A DNA stretch of 20,750 nt from Nemertoderma westbladi. Its lineage: Eukaryota > Xenacoelomorpha > Nemertodermatida > Nemertodermatidae. The stretch covers positions 1 to 20,750 of the forward strand of contig JAUCBJ010008901.1 of the NCBI GenBank assembly GCA_032718475.1, in the 5' to 3' direction. Positions 1 through 8,420 of this stretch are shown here, piece by piece; within the stretch, counting starts at the first letter, position 1; every line of letters begins with the position of its first letter. Made by a program: the position numbers and the translations under genes. The notes below the pieces were generated by a model. It was not told the origin of the DNA and searched no databases. It saw only the letters and a list, made by a program, of their open reading frames with translations.

Positions 1-70
1 ATTTTAGGCGTGGAGGCGACCCCATTTGTAAGAAATATAAACTCACCTTATGCTGATAGTATTGATACTG
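1..70 (-). repeat. 70-bp dispersed repeat, copy 1 (cut by window edge)
   Basis: This stretch matches 4056-4127 on the same strand with only a few differences. Similarity ends at GATACTG in both copies. Read on the minus strand, both copies contain a consensus-like splice donor: AAG|GTGAGT here (exon side ending at 47) and AAG|GTAAGT in the other. It could be the edge of a transposable element or a duplicated exon end. Seen: the repeat and the donor-like string. Inferred: any splicing role. Confidence 0.7.
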
Positions 71-214
71 CCATGCCTCTACCGGTACGAAATTAGCTAT
101 TTCTAAAGAATCACCATTAAATACTCTAGCCAATCATTTTGCGAAATAAACAATAAGCAAGCTGTCTTATTAGTCTGGCTCCTTATGCTGCCCGTCCTAT
201 AGATGTAATCAACC

Positions 215-308
215 TTTGTTCGAGTTTGTGGTGAGGTGGACTGATTCCCTTGTTCGAGTAGTGTGGTGAGGTGGACTGATTCCAGGTGGTGAGGTGGACT
301 GATTCCCA
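215..308. repeat. 35-bp minisatellite, about 2.6 units
   Basis: The 21-bp core GTGGTGAGGTGGACTGATTCC occurs at 228-248, 263-283 and 286-306. The first two are separated by a TTGTTCGAG-containing spacer, giving a 35-bp period; the last unit is shortened. Short open frames across it are a by-product of the repetition and are not coding. Confidence 0.85.
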
Positions 309-980
309 GCTAGGCAATAGCAAATGAAATGAGGCAGATGGAAGTACAGTGGGGAGAAGGGGCATTTTAATAAGTTAATAATGTTTAGATCAATTAAAGA
401 CACATTTCTTAAAGCAAATCACTTGAACTAATTAAAAACTATAATGGAATGGGGTATGGGGATTACAGCTGTATAATTTTTAAGTATAATTATTTATATC
501 TTATACTATAAAATAATTAATTCCCATTAAAAATGTTGATCAGCTAAATCCTCATTGCCAAGAATATCCTGCATTATGTTTGAATATCCCCCCCCCCCCC
601 CCCCCCCCCTTATCCTTTATTAAATTCTTGAGATATCATCATGCATCGCTATACAGGTCATGCCTAATGATGCTTTGCAGGGCTTGGCTTGAAACCAAGT
701 TGTTTGAGCCGTTCTCTGTATTTCGCGACGATTCTCTGCATTGCGTCCCCAAGTAAGCCATAAGAACTTTGTAGTGAAAATTTGGCCAAAATCCCAATTT
801 TATCGTGGGAGGAGCCCTATAATATTCACTTTAAATTTAACCATACAAATTTTATTGCATAATAATATATTTTAATCAGAATTAAATAAGTAATATAAGT
901 AGACCATAATTACTGTATATCACTGTGACTTTCAAAATTTACAGTGTACAGTCAGTCTGCATAATGTAGGCCTACATACA
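309..980. other. AT-rich intergenic DNA with poly(C) run
   Basis: No open frame or RNA gene is supported here. The stretch is AT-rich, apart from a 22-base C run at 588-609. A TAGGCCTA-type palindrome lies at the right end near 966-974. Confidence 0.6.
588..609 (+). repeat. poly(C) run, 22 bases
   Basis: An uninterrupted C homopolymer on the plus strand. It is one of eight runs of 14 or more C in the window, all on this strand. Confidence 0.95.
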
Positions 981-1281
981 CTTTCACGCTACAGGTGAAT
1001 GAGGATTTACATACCTGTACAGTATTTGATCGCGAACTGTCGCGGTGTTTGTTAGTGGCACCCATGGATTAAATTAAAATCATGTAAATCATGTAAATGA
1101 CACGGCTTGTAATGTACAGTATAACATAGTCATTGAAATCCTAAGATGAAACAGCAATACATTTATATAGTAGTACAGTACTATTATAGCAGCCAACATA
1201 AAATAAATAACTTATTTATTTATTATGTAATAATAAGTAATTAATTTACTAGGCAACGTAATATAATTCACAGTACAATAT
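981..1281 (+). repeat. decayed relative of the 20.2 kb ORF and its 3' flank
   Basis: This stretch aligns with 20226-20552 on the same strand. Shared landmarks, in order: TACAG followed by TGAATGAGGATTTA (995 here, 20240 there), a GAACTGT block, GTGG.ACCCA, GTAAATGACACGGCTTGTAAT, ATTATAGCAGC, AACTTATTTATT and CAGTACAATAT. About 30 bases of the distal coding part are missing here, and the reading frame is lost. It is therefore a pseudogene-like copy or a second member of a dispersed repeat family. Confidence 0.65.
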
Positions 1282-1612
1282 AAGACTGCCACAATTGATA
1301 TAATGAAGGAACTACCAAAATATGTTATAGAGTATTGGTGTATTAAGTAGCAATCAGTAGAGCCCCCATTGAGTATAATATATTGCGATGATACGTCGAA
1401 ATATTTGGTATATTCAGTCTACACCCAAACAAACGTTTCCTTACCCTCAGGCTAAGTATATCGCAAAGATACAGGCGTTTACGATATCCCCGTACCTATA
1501 GAGAAAAATATTTATCATTATTATTACAGTCGGACTAATTACAGTCGGAGTAGACTAATAATATTTTATTTTAAGAATTATTATCTTATATTAAGGAATG
1601 TTTTATAGTAAC
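1282..1612. other. intergenic DNA, nothing recognised
   Basis: AT-rich sequence between the decayed copy and the 52-bp satellite. A short direct duplication of ATTACAGTCGGA occurs near 1522-1550. No coding frame or RNA gene is visible. Confidence 0.5.
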
Positions 1613-2449
1613 AAGGTCCGCGTCTACTAACGCATGAACTGTCTCCTTGAATGGCTTACTACCAAAGGTCCGCGTCTACTAACGCATGAACTGTCTCCTT
1701 GAATGGCTTACTACCAAAGGTCCGCGTCTACTAATGCATGAACTGTCTCCTTGAATAGCTTACTACCAAAGGTCCGCGTCTACTAACGCATAAACTGTCT
1801 CCTTCAATGGCTTACTACCAAAGGTCCGCGTCTACTAACGCATGAACTGTCTCCTTAAATGGCTTACTGCCAAAGGTCCGCGTCTACTAAAGCATCAACT
1901 GTCTCCTTGAATGGCTTACTACCAAAGGTCCGCATCTACTAACGCATGAACTGTCTCCTTGAATGGCTAACTACCAAAGGTCCGCGTCTACTAACGCATG
2001 AACTGTCTCCTTAAATGGCTTACTACCAAAGGTCCGCGTATACTAACGCATAAACTGTCTCCTTGAATGGCTTACTGTACTACCAAAGGTCCGCGTCTAC
2101 TAACGCACGAACTGTCTCCTTGAATGGCTTACTACCAAAGGTCCGCGTCTACTAACGCATAAACTGTCTCCTTGAATGGCTTACTACCAAAGGTCCACGT
2201 CTATTAACGCATGAACTGTCTCCTTAAATGGCTTACTACCAAAGGTCCGCGTCTACTAAAGCATCAACTGTCTCCTTGAATGGCTTACTACCAAAGGTCC
2301 GCATCTACTAACTCATGAACTGTCTTCTTGAATGGCTTACTACCAAAGGTCCGCGTCTACTAACGCATGAACTGTATCCTTGAATGGCTTACTACCAGAG
2401 GTCCGCGTCTACTAACGCATGAAATGTCTCCTTGAATGGCTTACTTCCA
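1613..2449. repeat. 52-bp satellite array, 16 units
   Basis: Units start at 1613, 1665, 1717, 1769, 1821, 1873, 1925, 1977, 2029, 2086, 2138, 2190, 2242, 2294, 2346 and 2398. Each begins with AAGGTCCGCGTCTACTAACG. The unit at 2029 carries a 5-base insertion, so the array spans 837 bases. Shared variants show that units 4-7 and units 11-14 are copies of one another, so a seven-unit block was duplicated. No spacers separate the units, so it is not a CRISPR array. Confidence 0.97.
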
Positions 2450-2477
2450 ATCTTACAACAAAAATAATTCACCGGAA

Positions 2478-2545
2478 TGGGGGATTGAATTCGGTACCTA
2501 GAGATTCCAATTCCCACGCTCTGCCAACTGAGCCACTGTGGCAGT
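2478..2545 (-). mobile_element. tRNA-derived SINE head
   Basis: On the minus strand, GCCACAG is followed by an A-box-like TGGCTCAGTTGG (plus 2524-2535). A B-box-like GAATTCAATCC follows (plus 2482-2492), with 43 bases between box starts as in a tRNA. GCTC and GAGC form an intact D-stem. The 3' side does not pair with the 5' acceptor half, so this is not a functional tRNA gene; the pattern is that of a tRNA-derived SINE promoter head. Its body and tail are unclear, because the 52-bp satellite starts almost at once on the 3' side. Confidence 0.6.
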
Positions 2546-2580
2546 ATCAATCCATAATACCAAAAACCTAACGAGAAATT

Positions 2581-2600
2581 AACAACAACAACAACAACAA
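2581..2600. repeat. (AAC)n microsatellite
   Basis: About seven AAC units lie just outside the 5' side of the SINE head. Confidence 0.9.
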
Positions 2601-2709
2601 TGGAGTGAACACTAGAGGTCTCGCAACGCGGACCTAAAAATCAATGATTACAGTACAGATTGTTTGTATAGCCAAAATATACGAATAACAATATATAGTA
2701 CCAGTGATA

Positions 2710-3373
2710 ACCAAAACAATAAACGTTAGGCTATCATTACCAATTGAGAAGTATATCAGGTTATTCAGGACGACTTTTCTAACAAAAACAATAAACGTTA
2801 GGCTATCATTACCAATTGAGAAGGATATCAGGTTATTCAGGACGACTTTTCTTACCAAAACAATAAACGTTAGGCTATTATTACCAATTGAGAAGGATAT
2901 CAGGTTATTCAGGACGACTTTTCTAACCAAAACAATAAACGTTAGGCTATCATTACCAATTGAGAAGGATATCAGGTTATTCAGGACGACTTTTCTAACC
3001 AAAACAATAAACGTTAGGCTATCATTACCAATTGAGAAGGATATCAGGTTATTCAGGACGACTTTTCTAACAAAAACAATAATCGTTAGGCTATCATTAC
3101 GAATTGAGAAGGATATCAGGTTATTCAGGACGACTTTTCTAACCAAGACAATAAACGTTAGGCTATCATTACCAATTGAGAAGGATATCAGGTTATTCAG
3201 GACGACTTTTCTAACCAAAACAATAAACGTTAGGCTATCATTACCAATTGAGAAGGATATCAGGTTATTCAGGACGACTTTTCTAACAAAAACAATAATC
3301 GTTAGGCTATCATTACGAATTGAGAAGGATATCAGGTTATTCAGGACGACTTTTCTAACCAGAACAATAAACG
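2710..3373. repeat. 72-bp satellite array, 9 units plus a partial
   Basis: Units start every 72 bases from 2710 to 3286, with a truncated tenth at 3358. A typical unit begins ACCAAAACAATAAACGTTAG and ends ACGACTTTTCTA. Because 72 is a multiple of three and the unit happens to lack stops, long frames (about 227 and 194 codons) stay open on both strands. They are products of the repetition, not evidence of a protein. Units 6 and 9 share two private changes (AATAATCG and ATTACGAATTG), so a three-unit block was copied. Confidence 0.97.
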
Positions 3374-3464
3374 GACCTATGCAGTGAGCCTGAGCAGTGC
3401 TCTTTCATTCACATTATAAGAAATGCAAACGGAACAGTAGTGTTTGAGTTTCTACGCATGTCCT

Positions 3465-3485
3465 TAGTAGTAGTAGTAGTAGTAG
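3465..3485 (+). repeat. (TAG)7 microsatellite
   Basis: Seven TAG units. The string TAGTGTTTGA lies on both sides (about 3438 and 3483). The same triplet forms the tail of the LINE fragment at 14.2 kb, but no LINE coding sequence is visible beside this copy. Confidence 0.9.
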
Positions 3486-3486
3486 T

Positions 3487-4055
3487 GTTTGAATGAATTC
3501 TAATAACAACAACATTAGGGGTGGGGGGACCAAATTCGGGATAGAGGACTTAATCCGTTAGCAGAGGACCGATTCTGTGAGGGACAAACTCCGCTGGTAG
3601 GGCCTACACCAGTAACATGCTTCCCATATTCCCATTATGGCTAACCTATATAAAGACATCTCAGAAGAGACACGATATCGTTGACGGGTGTCTATCACAA
3701 ATTTACTTGATAATATAAAAAAATTTCCTACTATACTGCACTTTAATGCCACGACAAACCACCTGGTACCTCCATCCATCGACACGAGTCCAGAGTAAAT
3801 CGACCAATTTCGCGAATCGCGTTGGAATTTGTATTGATCACTGCCAATAACTACAGTATTGAGCCATCGCCTTTCTCCTATACGTTTCATCTGTCAAATA
3901 GAACGTAAAAACGCAGATGGTTAACGACGTGTCACATGATGTATTTTAAATTCTGCGCATTTGCATGGGTGATGGTTGGCTATATGTAATATATACACAC
4001 GTTCGTGGGGACTTCGCGCAGCACGATACTCAATTATGAGATACAAATTATATAT
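3487..4055. other. intergenic DNA, no supported gene
   Basis: A 110-codon frame on the minus strand (3558-3890) has no recognisable domain and no paralogue here, so it is not annotated as a gene. A GTGGGGACTTCGCGCAGCACG string near 4005-4025 recurs with one change at 4331-4351 (GTGGGGCCTTCGCGCAGCACG), which points to a dispersed repeat. Confidence 0.5.
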
Positions 4056-4127
4056 TCTAGGCGTGGAGGCGACCCAATTTGTAAGAAATATTAAAACTTA
4101 CCTTATGCTGATAGTATTGATACTGAT
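4056..4127 (-). repeat. 70-bp dispersed repeat, copy 2
   Basis: Same-strand copy of 1-70. Minus-strand reading gives CAG|TATC... through AAG|GTAAGT (exon side ending at 4102). The upstream sequence has an acceptor-like ATTTCATCAG. Similarity to copy 1 stops exactly at that CAG. Confidence 0.7.
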
Positions 4128-4644
4128 GAAATATTAAACATTAACTTACCACCTATTTCTTAACTATTAATCCGTTCAAGCGGTAACTTGACAGATATGT
4201 ATGGCGGATGTGTCTTACAAAGGTGGCTAATCCGTCTGCAGTTCTCTAGTCTGCCGTTAGAGCCTAGAGGACGAAATGTCTGAAAGCGAAATTTGTAAGC
4301 TGAGTCTTGTCAAATATGTACTACACGAAGTGGGGCCTTCGCGCAGCACGTGACTTAAATTTAATTTAAGTACTAATTCGAAAGTATTACTGTATTAGCA
4401 AATTTTAAGCAGATTTCGCCTAATCACTTTTTACCTCTTTCATTTCTATTCAGACATTTCTGACTCTAGCGGTATAGTGAGAACTGAAGATGGATTAGGG
4501 TCTCCAGCCCCACAAAGACACAGCCTATGGATGAATAGTACATACGTACATCGGCCAAGTTTCATCTTGAATAACGGATAACGAAATGAGAGACGGATCT
4601 CACTTTCAGAAATTTCGTCGTATAGCGGCAGACCGATTAAATCT

Positions 4645-4662
4645 CCCCCCCCCCCCCCCCCC
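4645..4662 (+). repeat. poly(C) run, 18 bases
   Basis: A C homopolymer inside the third satellite monomer, where other monomers have only short C/T-rich sequence. It therefore expanded within the repeat. Confidence 0.95.
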
Positions 4663-5507
4663 ACAAAGACGCAGCATGTGGTCCAGAATATATGGCAAGA
4701 TTCAGCTTAAACTGATTAAAATCAATGAGACGGGAGAATCTATTCACTTTCAGGCATAAAGTAGTCCTATAGCGGGTGACTGTTGAACTGATTTTCAACA
4801 AAACAAATTTTCAACTTGGCAGCTTTAAATTCGACAAAGTTATAAGCATGTCAATATCATAACGACGACAACGATTTCACTTTCAGACATTTGGCCCTCT
4901 AGCGGCAGACTGGAGAACTGCAGATGGATTCGCCTCCTTTGAAAGTCACAGCTAATGGTCTAATACATATCTGCCAAGTTTCAGCTTAAACGGATTAAAA
5001 GCAAAGAAATGGGAGGGCATTTAATGTTTAGACATGTGTCCCTCTAGCGGGAGACCATTGCACTGATGGTGTCTGAAAGTCTCTCAAAAATCTCATCTTT
5101 AGCTCATATTGATACCTACAAATTTTCAACTTGGCAGCTTTAAATCCGACAAAGTTATTAGCATGTCAAAATCGTAACGACGACAACGATTTCACTTTCA
5201 GACCTTTGGCCCTCTAGCGGCAGACTGGAGAACTGCAGATGGATTCGCCTCCTTTGAAAGTCACAGCTAATGGTCTAATACATATCTGCCAAGTTTCAGC
5301 TTAAACGGATTAAAAGCAAAGAAATGGGAGGGCATTTAATGTTTAGACATGTGGCCCTCTAGCGGGAGACCATTGCACTGATGGTGTCTGAAAGTCTCTC
5401 AAAAATCTCAACTTTTGCTCATATTGATACCTACAAATTTTCAACTTGGCAGCTTTAAATCCGACTTATTAGTCAATTAATTAAGTTATTAGCATGTCAA
5501 AATCGTA

Positions 5508-5512
5508 ACGAC

Positions 5513-5544
<32 letters not shown>

Positions 5545-5545
5545 C
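5508..5545. repeat. (ACG/GAC)n microsatellite
   Basis: An expanded version of the ACGACGACAACG stretch found in each 315-bp unit. It occurs only in the last, partial unit. Confidence 0.9.
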
Positions 5546-5882
5546 AACTATTTGCATAAATTGACCCACCCCCTAACAGTGTCAATTCGCTAAGGCTCCG
5601 CCAACTTCGTGGCTCGCCCCACAGAGTAGAACACAGCCTGCATCGCCGCAGCTTTGTGGGAACAATAAATTGGTCCAGAGTTATCTATTCGGCCACTAGA
5701 AGGCGAAATGTATGAAAGTGACAACCATTCCATTTTCCTTGGACACAATCTGTGGGGCAAGTCACGAAGTGTTGGCGAGCCATGAGCGAACTGATATAAT
5801 TATACTATGGCCGTTTTCCAAAGGTAGGTATGCACTGGTTAAAGCTACATATTGTGGACGTAAGTGCCATACAATAATACCC

Positions 5883-5926
5883 ACGTTCTGGGGACCTTTC
5901 GCTAACTGGGGACGTCCCCAGAACGT
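5883..5926. repeat. palindrome cluster
   Basis: ACGTTCTGGGGAC (5883-5895) is perfectly complementary to GTCCCCAGAACGT (5914-5926). A perfect 16-bp palindrome, CTGGGGACGTCCCCAG, lies at 5906-5921. The middle copy of GGGGAC can pair with either arm. This may be the end of a small inverted-repeat transposon. Confidence 0.85.
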
Positions 5927-5964
5927 TCTGACTGGAAATTGATCATTGCAAAATTAGTCTAAAT

Positions 5965-6395
5965 ACGGTATCCACCTAGAGTTGACAGCAGTGGATACCG
6001 ACCGGTGTAGGTTGTACGCGTCGTTGCGTCGCTGGGCTGTTGGGCTGACTGGCGGCTGGATAATATCTTTGCCCGAAGGCCGGTGAAAACAATATAGTTT
6101 GTTTGTCAGTATTGATAATCACAGCAATTGTTAATAGCACAGTCTGAATGTAATAATATTCAATGCAAACAGTAACAGTAATAACGACGTAGTAACGATG
6201 GTCAAAACTATTCCGGTCTCACAAATGTAAGGGAATCAACTAACTGATAATCAGTGATTACAATGGTTATATCATTGACACATATTGGTTTTAGCCCTAC
6301 ACTACTGGGCGGCCTCTAAGATCCAATGGATGCGCTCTTGTCCTCCCCAATGTGCTTTCCTGCCGCTATTGGCTCATATACTAATTGTCACTTCG
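5965..6395 (-). repeat. 3' LTR of the left BEL/Pao element
   Basis: Direct copy of 13088-13506. On the minus strand the LTR begins TGACAATTAG after a purine-rich stretch and ends at the GGTGGATACCG hairpin arm. It contains about 14 extra bases (around 6180-6200) relative to the other LTR. Confidence 0.9.
5966..6000. promoter_or_regulatory. LTR-terminal hairpin, copy in 3' LTR
   Basis: CGGTATCCAC (5966-5975) and GTGGATACCG (5991-6000) form a perfect 10-bp stem with a 15-base loop. It sits at the extreme 3' end of the LTR in element orientation and is unchanged in the other LTR (13089-13123). Confidence 0.8.
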
Positions 6396-6498
6396 CCACT
6401 CCCTGTTGGTGTTTCCCCTTGGTGCTAGCCTCACTAGTTGGTTTCTCCCTCTGAGGTGGTTTGACCTCTCACCTCTCTCTGTGGCTTACGGCGTGTAT

Positions 6499-6520
6499 CC
6501 CCCCCCCCCCCCACCCCCCC
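6499..6520 (+). repeat. poly(C) run, 14 C + A + 7 C
   Basis: A C homopolymer interrupted by one A, just outside the 3' LTR of the left element. Confidence 0.95.
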
Positions 6521-6533
6521 AGTTGGTTATGAG

Positions 6534-6558
6534 GTGAGATTATTATTGGTAATCTCAC
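6534..6558. promoter_or_regulatory. 9-bp stem hairpin
   Basis: GTGAGATTA (6534-6542) and TAATCTCAC (6550-6558) pair perfectly around a 7-base loop. The hairpin lies in the untranslated 3' part of the left element. Confidence 0.8.
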
Positions 6559-6612
6559 ATCGCCAACTATATTGGTAAAATGCCACTAGTTCCATTTTAG
6601 GTGGGTAGTGCA

Positions 6613-6695
6613 CGGAATTGAATCCGCTTACACTCCCCCCCATGCTATCTTCCCGGTGAGAAGATAGCATCAACCTTAAGTGCGCTTCAATTCCG
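6613..6695. promoter_or_regulatory. nested stem structure
   Basis: The outer arms CGGAATTGAA (6613-6622) and TTCAATTCCG (6686-6695) pair perfectly. They enclose an inner 11-bp perfect stem, ATGCTATCTTC (6642-6652) with GAAGATAGCAT (6660-6670), around a 7-base loop. The position, close to the 3' LTR, suits an RNA structure of the element transcript, but no function is shown. Confidence 0.8.
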
Positions 6696-7232
6696 CTGGA
6701 ATCCAATCTAATATTGGATATGGGGTGGAATTTTCTTCTCGGGGTCGGCTTTCCAGGCCGGCCCCCAAGGGTCTGTTATCACTACCCATCCTTGGTACAT
6801 CTGCGAGCTACGTTGTACCAAGGTATCTGGCGTCTCTGTTTAAGATCATTGCCCTCATTCCTCACACAATTTTCCTCAAATTTTCCTGAAATTTTCCTCA
6901 TGGACCTTGCTGTCCCTTCCTCTCTCACCAGTCCCTTGGGACTAATCCTCCTCCATGCTCGCCCCCCACACTTGAATCTCGCACTTGTTTAACTTCCTCA
7001 CACCCTAACACCCCCTCCCCATACTTCACCCATCCCCCCATTCTCGTTCTCACTCTCCACACTCCTATCAGGTCCCATGCATGTGTACACCATGTCAGTG
7101 GGATCCGTCTAAGTCTCATCCTGCTGTTCTAGTCAATTAGTCTCCAGTCCCAGTAGCTAATTGGAGAAAGGGCGTACTTGACTATACTATGTATATAATA
7201 TATTATACATTCGTCCACATGACGTGTCTTAA

Positions 7233-7253
7233 CCCCCCCCCCCCCCCCCCCCC
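7233..7253 (+). repeat. poly(C) run, 21 bases
   Basis: A C homopolymer in the non-coding 3' interior of the left element; G in the element's sense strand. Confidence 0.95.
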
Positions 7254-7791
7254 TCTCGGAGGTGATAAGACTCGTCACTCCCGGTCTCGCCCGTTTCATG
7301 CTTTCTCCGCCATCACGATTCTCCTCTCTCACCAGACTGGTGGTGCCTTAGAAAGGCTCAGGATGGTAAGAGATAACTAAGTATGGTCTTAATTAGTTTA
7401 AATCAGTGATGGCCTTCCTCCTATCTTCTTCTTTCTATTTGTACAAATATTCCCCTTTACCTGTGCTATTGTTAAAATATCCAAAATGGCAGAATGGTCG
7501 CAGTTGCAGTTGTTCGGTCAAGTATCCCTCATATTATTGCTATATAATATATATAGGCTAATAAGTACAAAAAGCTTACTTGAGACTGGTACACAGCTCA
7601 ATACAGCAGTATACCACTGCATACATCAATGCATCACCCAACACCGAAATACTAAGTATCAAGAAAAAGTAAGGGAACTTAGATCATACTATCAGTTTGA
7701 ACTCGTAATAGTACAATATTTACAACAGCTATTATCCTATCTGCCATCTGATATTCCCCCTCATCCCTATTCCCCCTCATCTGATATTCCA

Positions 7792-7955
7792 CTTCTACTA
7801 CGGTATGCGTACATACCCCCCCCCCCCCCCTCAGTTCCTCACGTGGCGCCCTCAGTGCCCGCAGGTTCTATGGTACTGTGTACCCTTCTACTACGGTATG
7901 CGTACATACCCCCCAATTCCTCACGTGGCGCCCTCAGTGCCCACAAGTTCTACGG
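7792..7955. repeat. 93-bp tandem duplication
   Basis: CTTCTACTACGGTATGCGTA starts at 7792 and again at 7885. Both copies continue through TTCCTCACGTGGCGCCCTCA to a GTTCTA.GGTAC end. The first copy has a 15-C run (7816-7830) where the second has six C. Confidence 0.9.
7816..7830 (+). repeat. poly(C) run, 15 bases
   Basis: A C homopolymer within the first copy of the 93-bp duplication. The second copy has six C at the same place, which shows length change after duplication. Confidence 0.95.
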
Positions 7956-8123
7956 TACGTAAATTAGGTACATTGGTACATTATTGTACCCTTCCGACGT
8001 ACATAATTGTAACTACCTACTAATATCTACTTTCTACATAGAGCATACCTTGGTACTAAGTACTTATTTTATTATTTGCTTATTATTTTTTGCTTTATTT
8101 TGTGTGTGGGAAGGGCGTCTCGC

Positions 8124-8420
8124 CCTCATTCTCACCCCCCTCAGTCAAATGTATTGGACGACTCAACTCTAAGGTGACCCTTCCAATAGGCAACACTTTC
8201 CTACCACCCTCCTGTAGGTCTTCCTATCTTTGGCCCTATCTTTCCTCCGATCCTCACTTCCACAGAACTAATCCTCCCATCCTTGTCCCCCCTCAGTCCA
8301 AATTATTGGACGAAACAACAACCTAAGGGCGATTCTTCCAGCAGGCAACTCTCCCACTGCGCCCCTGTAGGTCCTCTTAATCTTCGAACCACTCTCCTTC
8401 TCAATTCCAACTCTCTTGGA
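8124..8420. repeat. ~152-bp imperfect tandem duplication
   Basis: CCTCAGTC.AA..ATTGGACGA recurs 152 bases apart (8141 and 8293). Both copies continue through CTTCCA..AGGCAAC and CCTGTAGGTC. The right copy overlaps the end of the protease-linked ORF, so the ORF's tail and the DNA just beyond it are diverged copies of each other. Confidence 0.7.

Larger units (their letters stand above)
4155..5730. repeat. ~150-bp degenerate satellite family with a 315-bp dimer
   Basis: The core TCTAGCGG (or TATAGCGG) recurs at 4465, 4621, 4769, 4898, 5043, 5213 and 5358, with spacings of 129-170 bases. Each is preceded by a CACTTTCAGACATTT-like block and followed by a GCCAAGTTTCAGCTTAAACGGATT-type block (degenerate). 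An inverted monomer lies at about 4165-4292 and an inverted partial monomer near 5686-5730, so opposite-facing units bound the block. From 4804 two consecutive monomers form a near-perfect 315-bp tandem repeat (4804-5118, 5119-5433, partial 5434-5507). No protein is indicated. Confidence 0.9.
6396..8302 (-). other. 3' interior of the left element, no recognised coding
   Basis: Between the protease ORF and the 3' LTR there is pyrimidine-rich plus-strand sequence with several short frames and no retroelement domain in any of them. It contains two hairpins (6534-6558 and 6613-6695), three poly(C) runs and two imperfect tandem duplications (7792-7955 and 8124-8420). A complete BEL/Pao element would carry reverse transcriptase, RNase H and integrase here. 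Confidence 0.6.

Noticed and set aside
2478-2545. Functional tRNA gene
   Set aside because: The D-arm and boxes fit, but the acceptor ends do not pair and the anticodon stem is imperfect. A SINE head is the better reading.
1613-3373. CRISPR array
   Set aside because: Units are contiguous with no unique spacers, and the context is animal retroelements. These are satellites.
2634-3387. Two long repeat proteins on opposite strands
   Set aside because: Both frames come from the 72-bp satellite, whose length is a multiple of three. Openness carries no coding evidence.
3558-3890. 110-codon minus-strand frame as a gene
   Set aside because: No recognisable domain, no paralogue in the window and unremarkable composition. 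A chance frame of this length is expected in 20 kb.
4446-4664. Minus-strand frame starting with a Gly run
   Set aside because: It lies wholly in the ~150-bp satellite, and its Gly run is the complement of poly(C).
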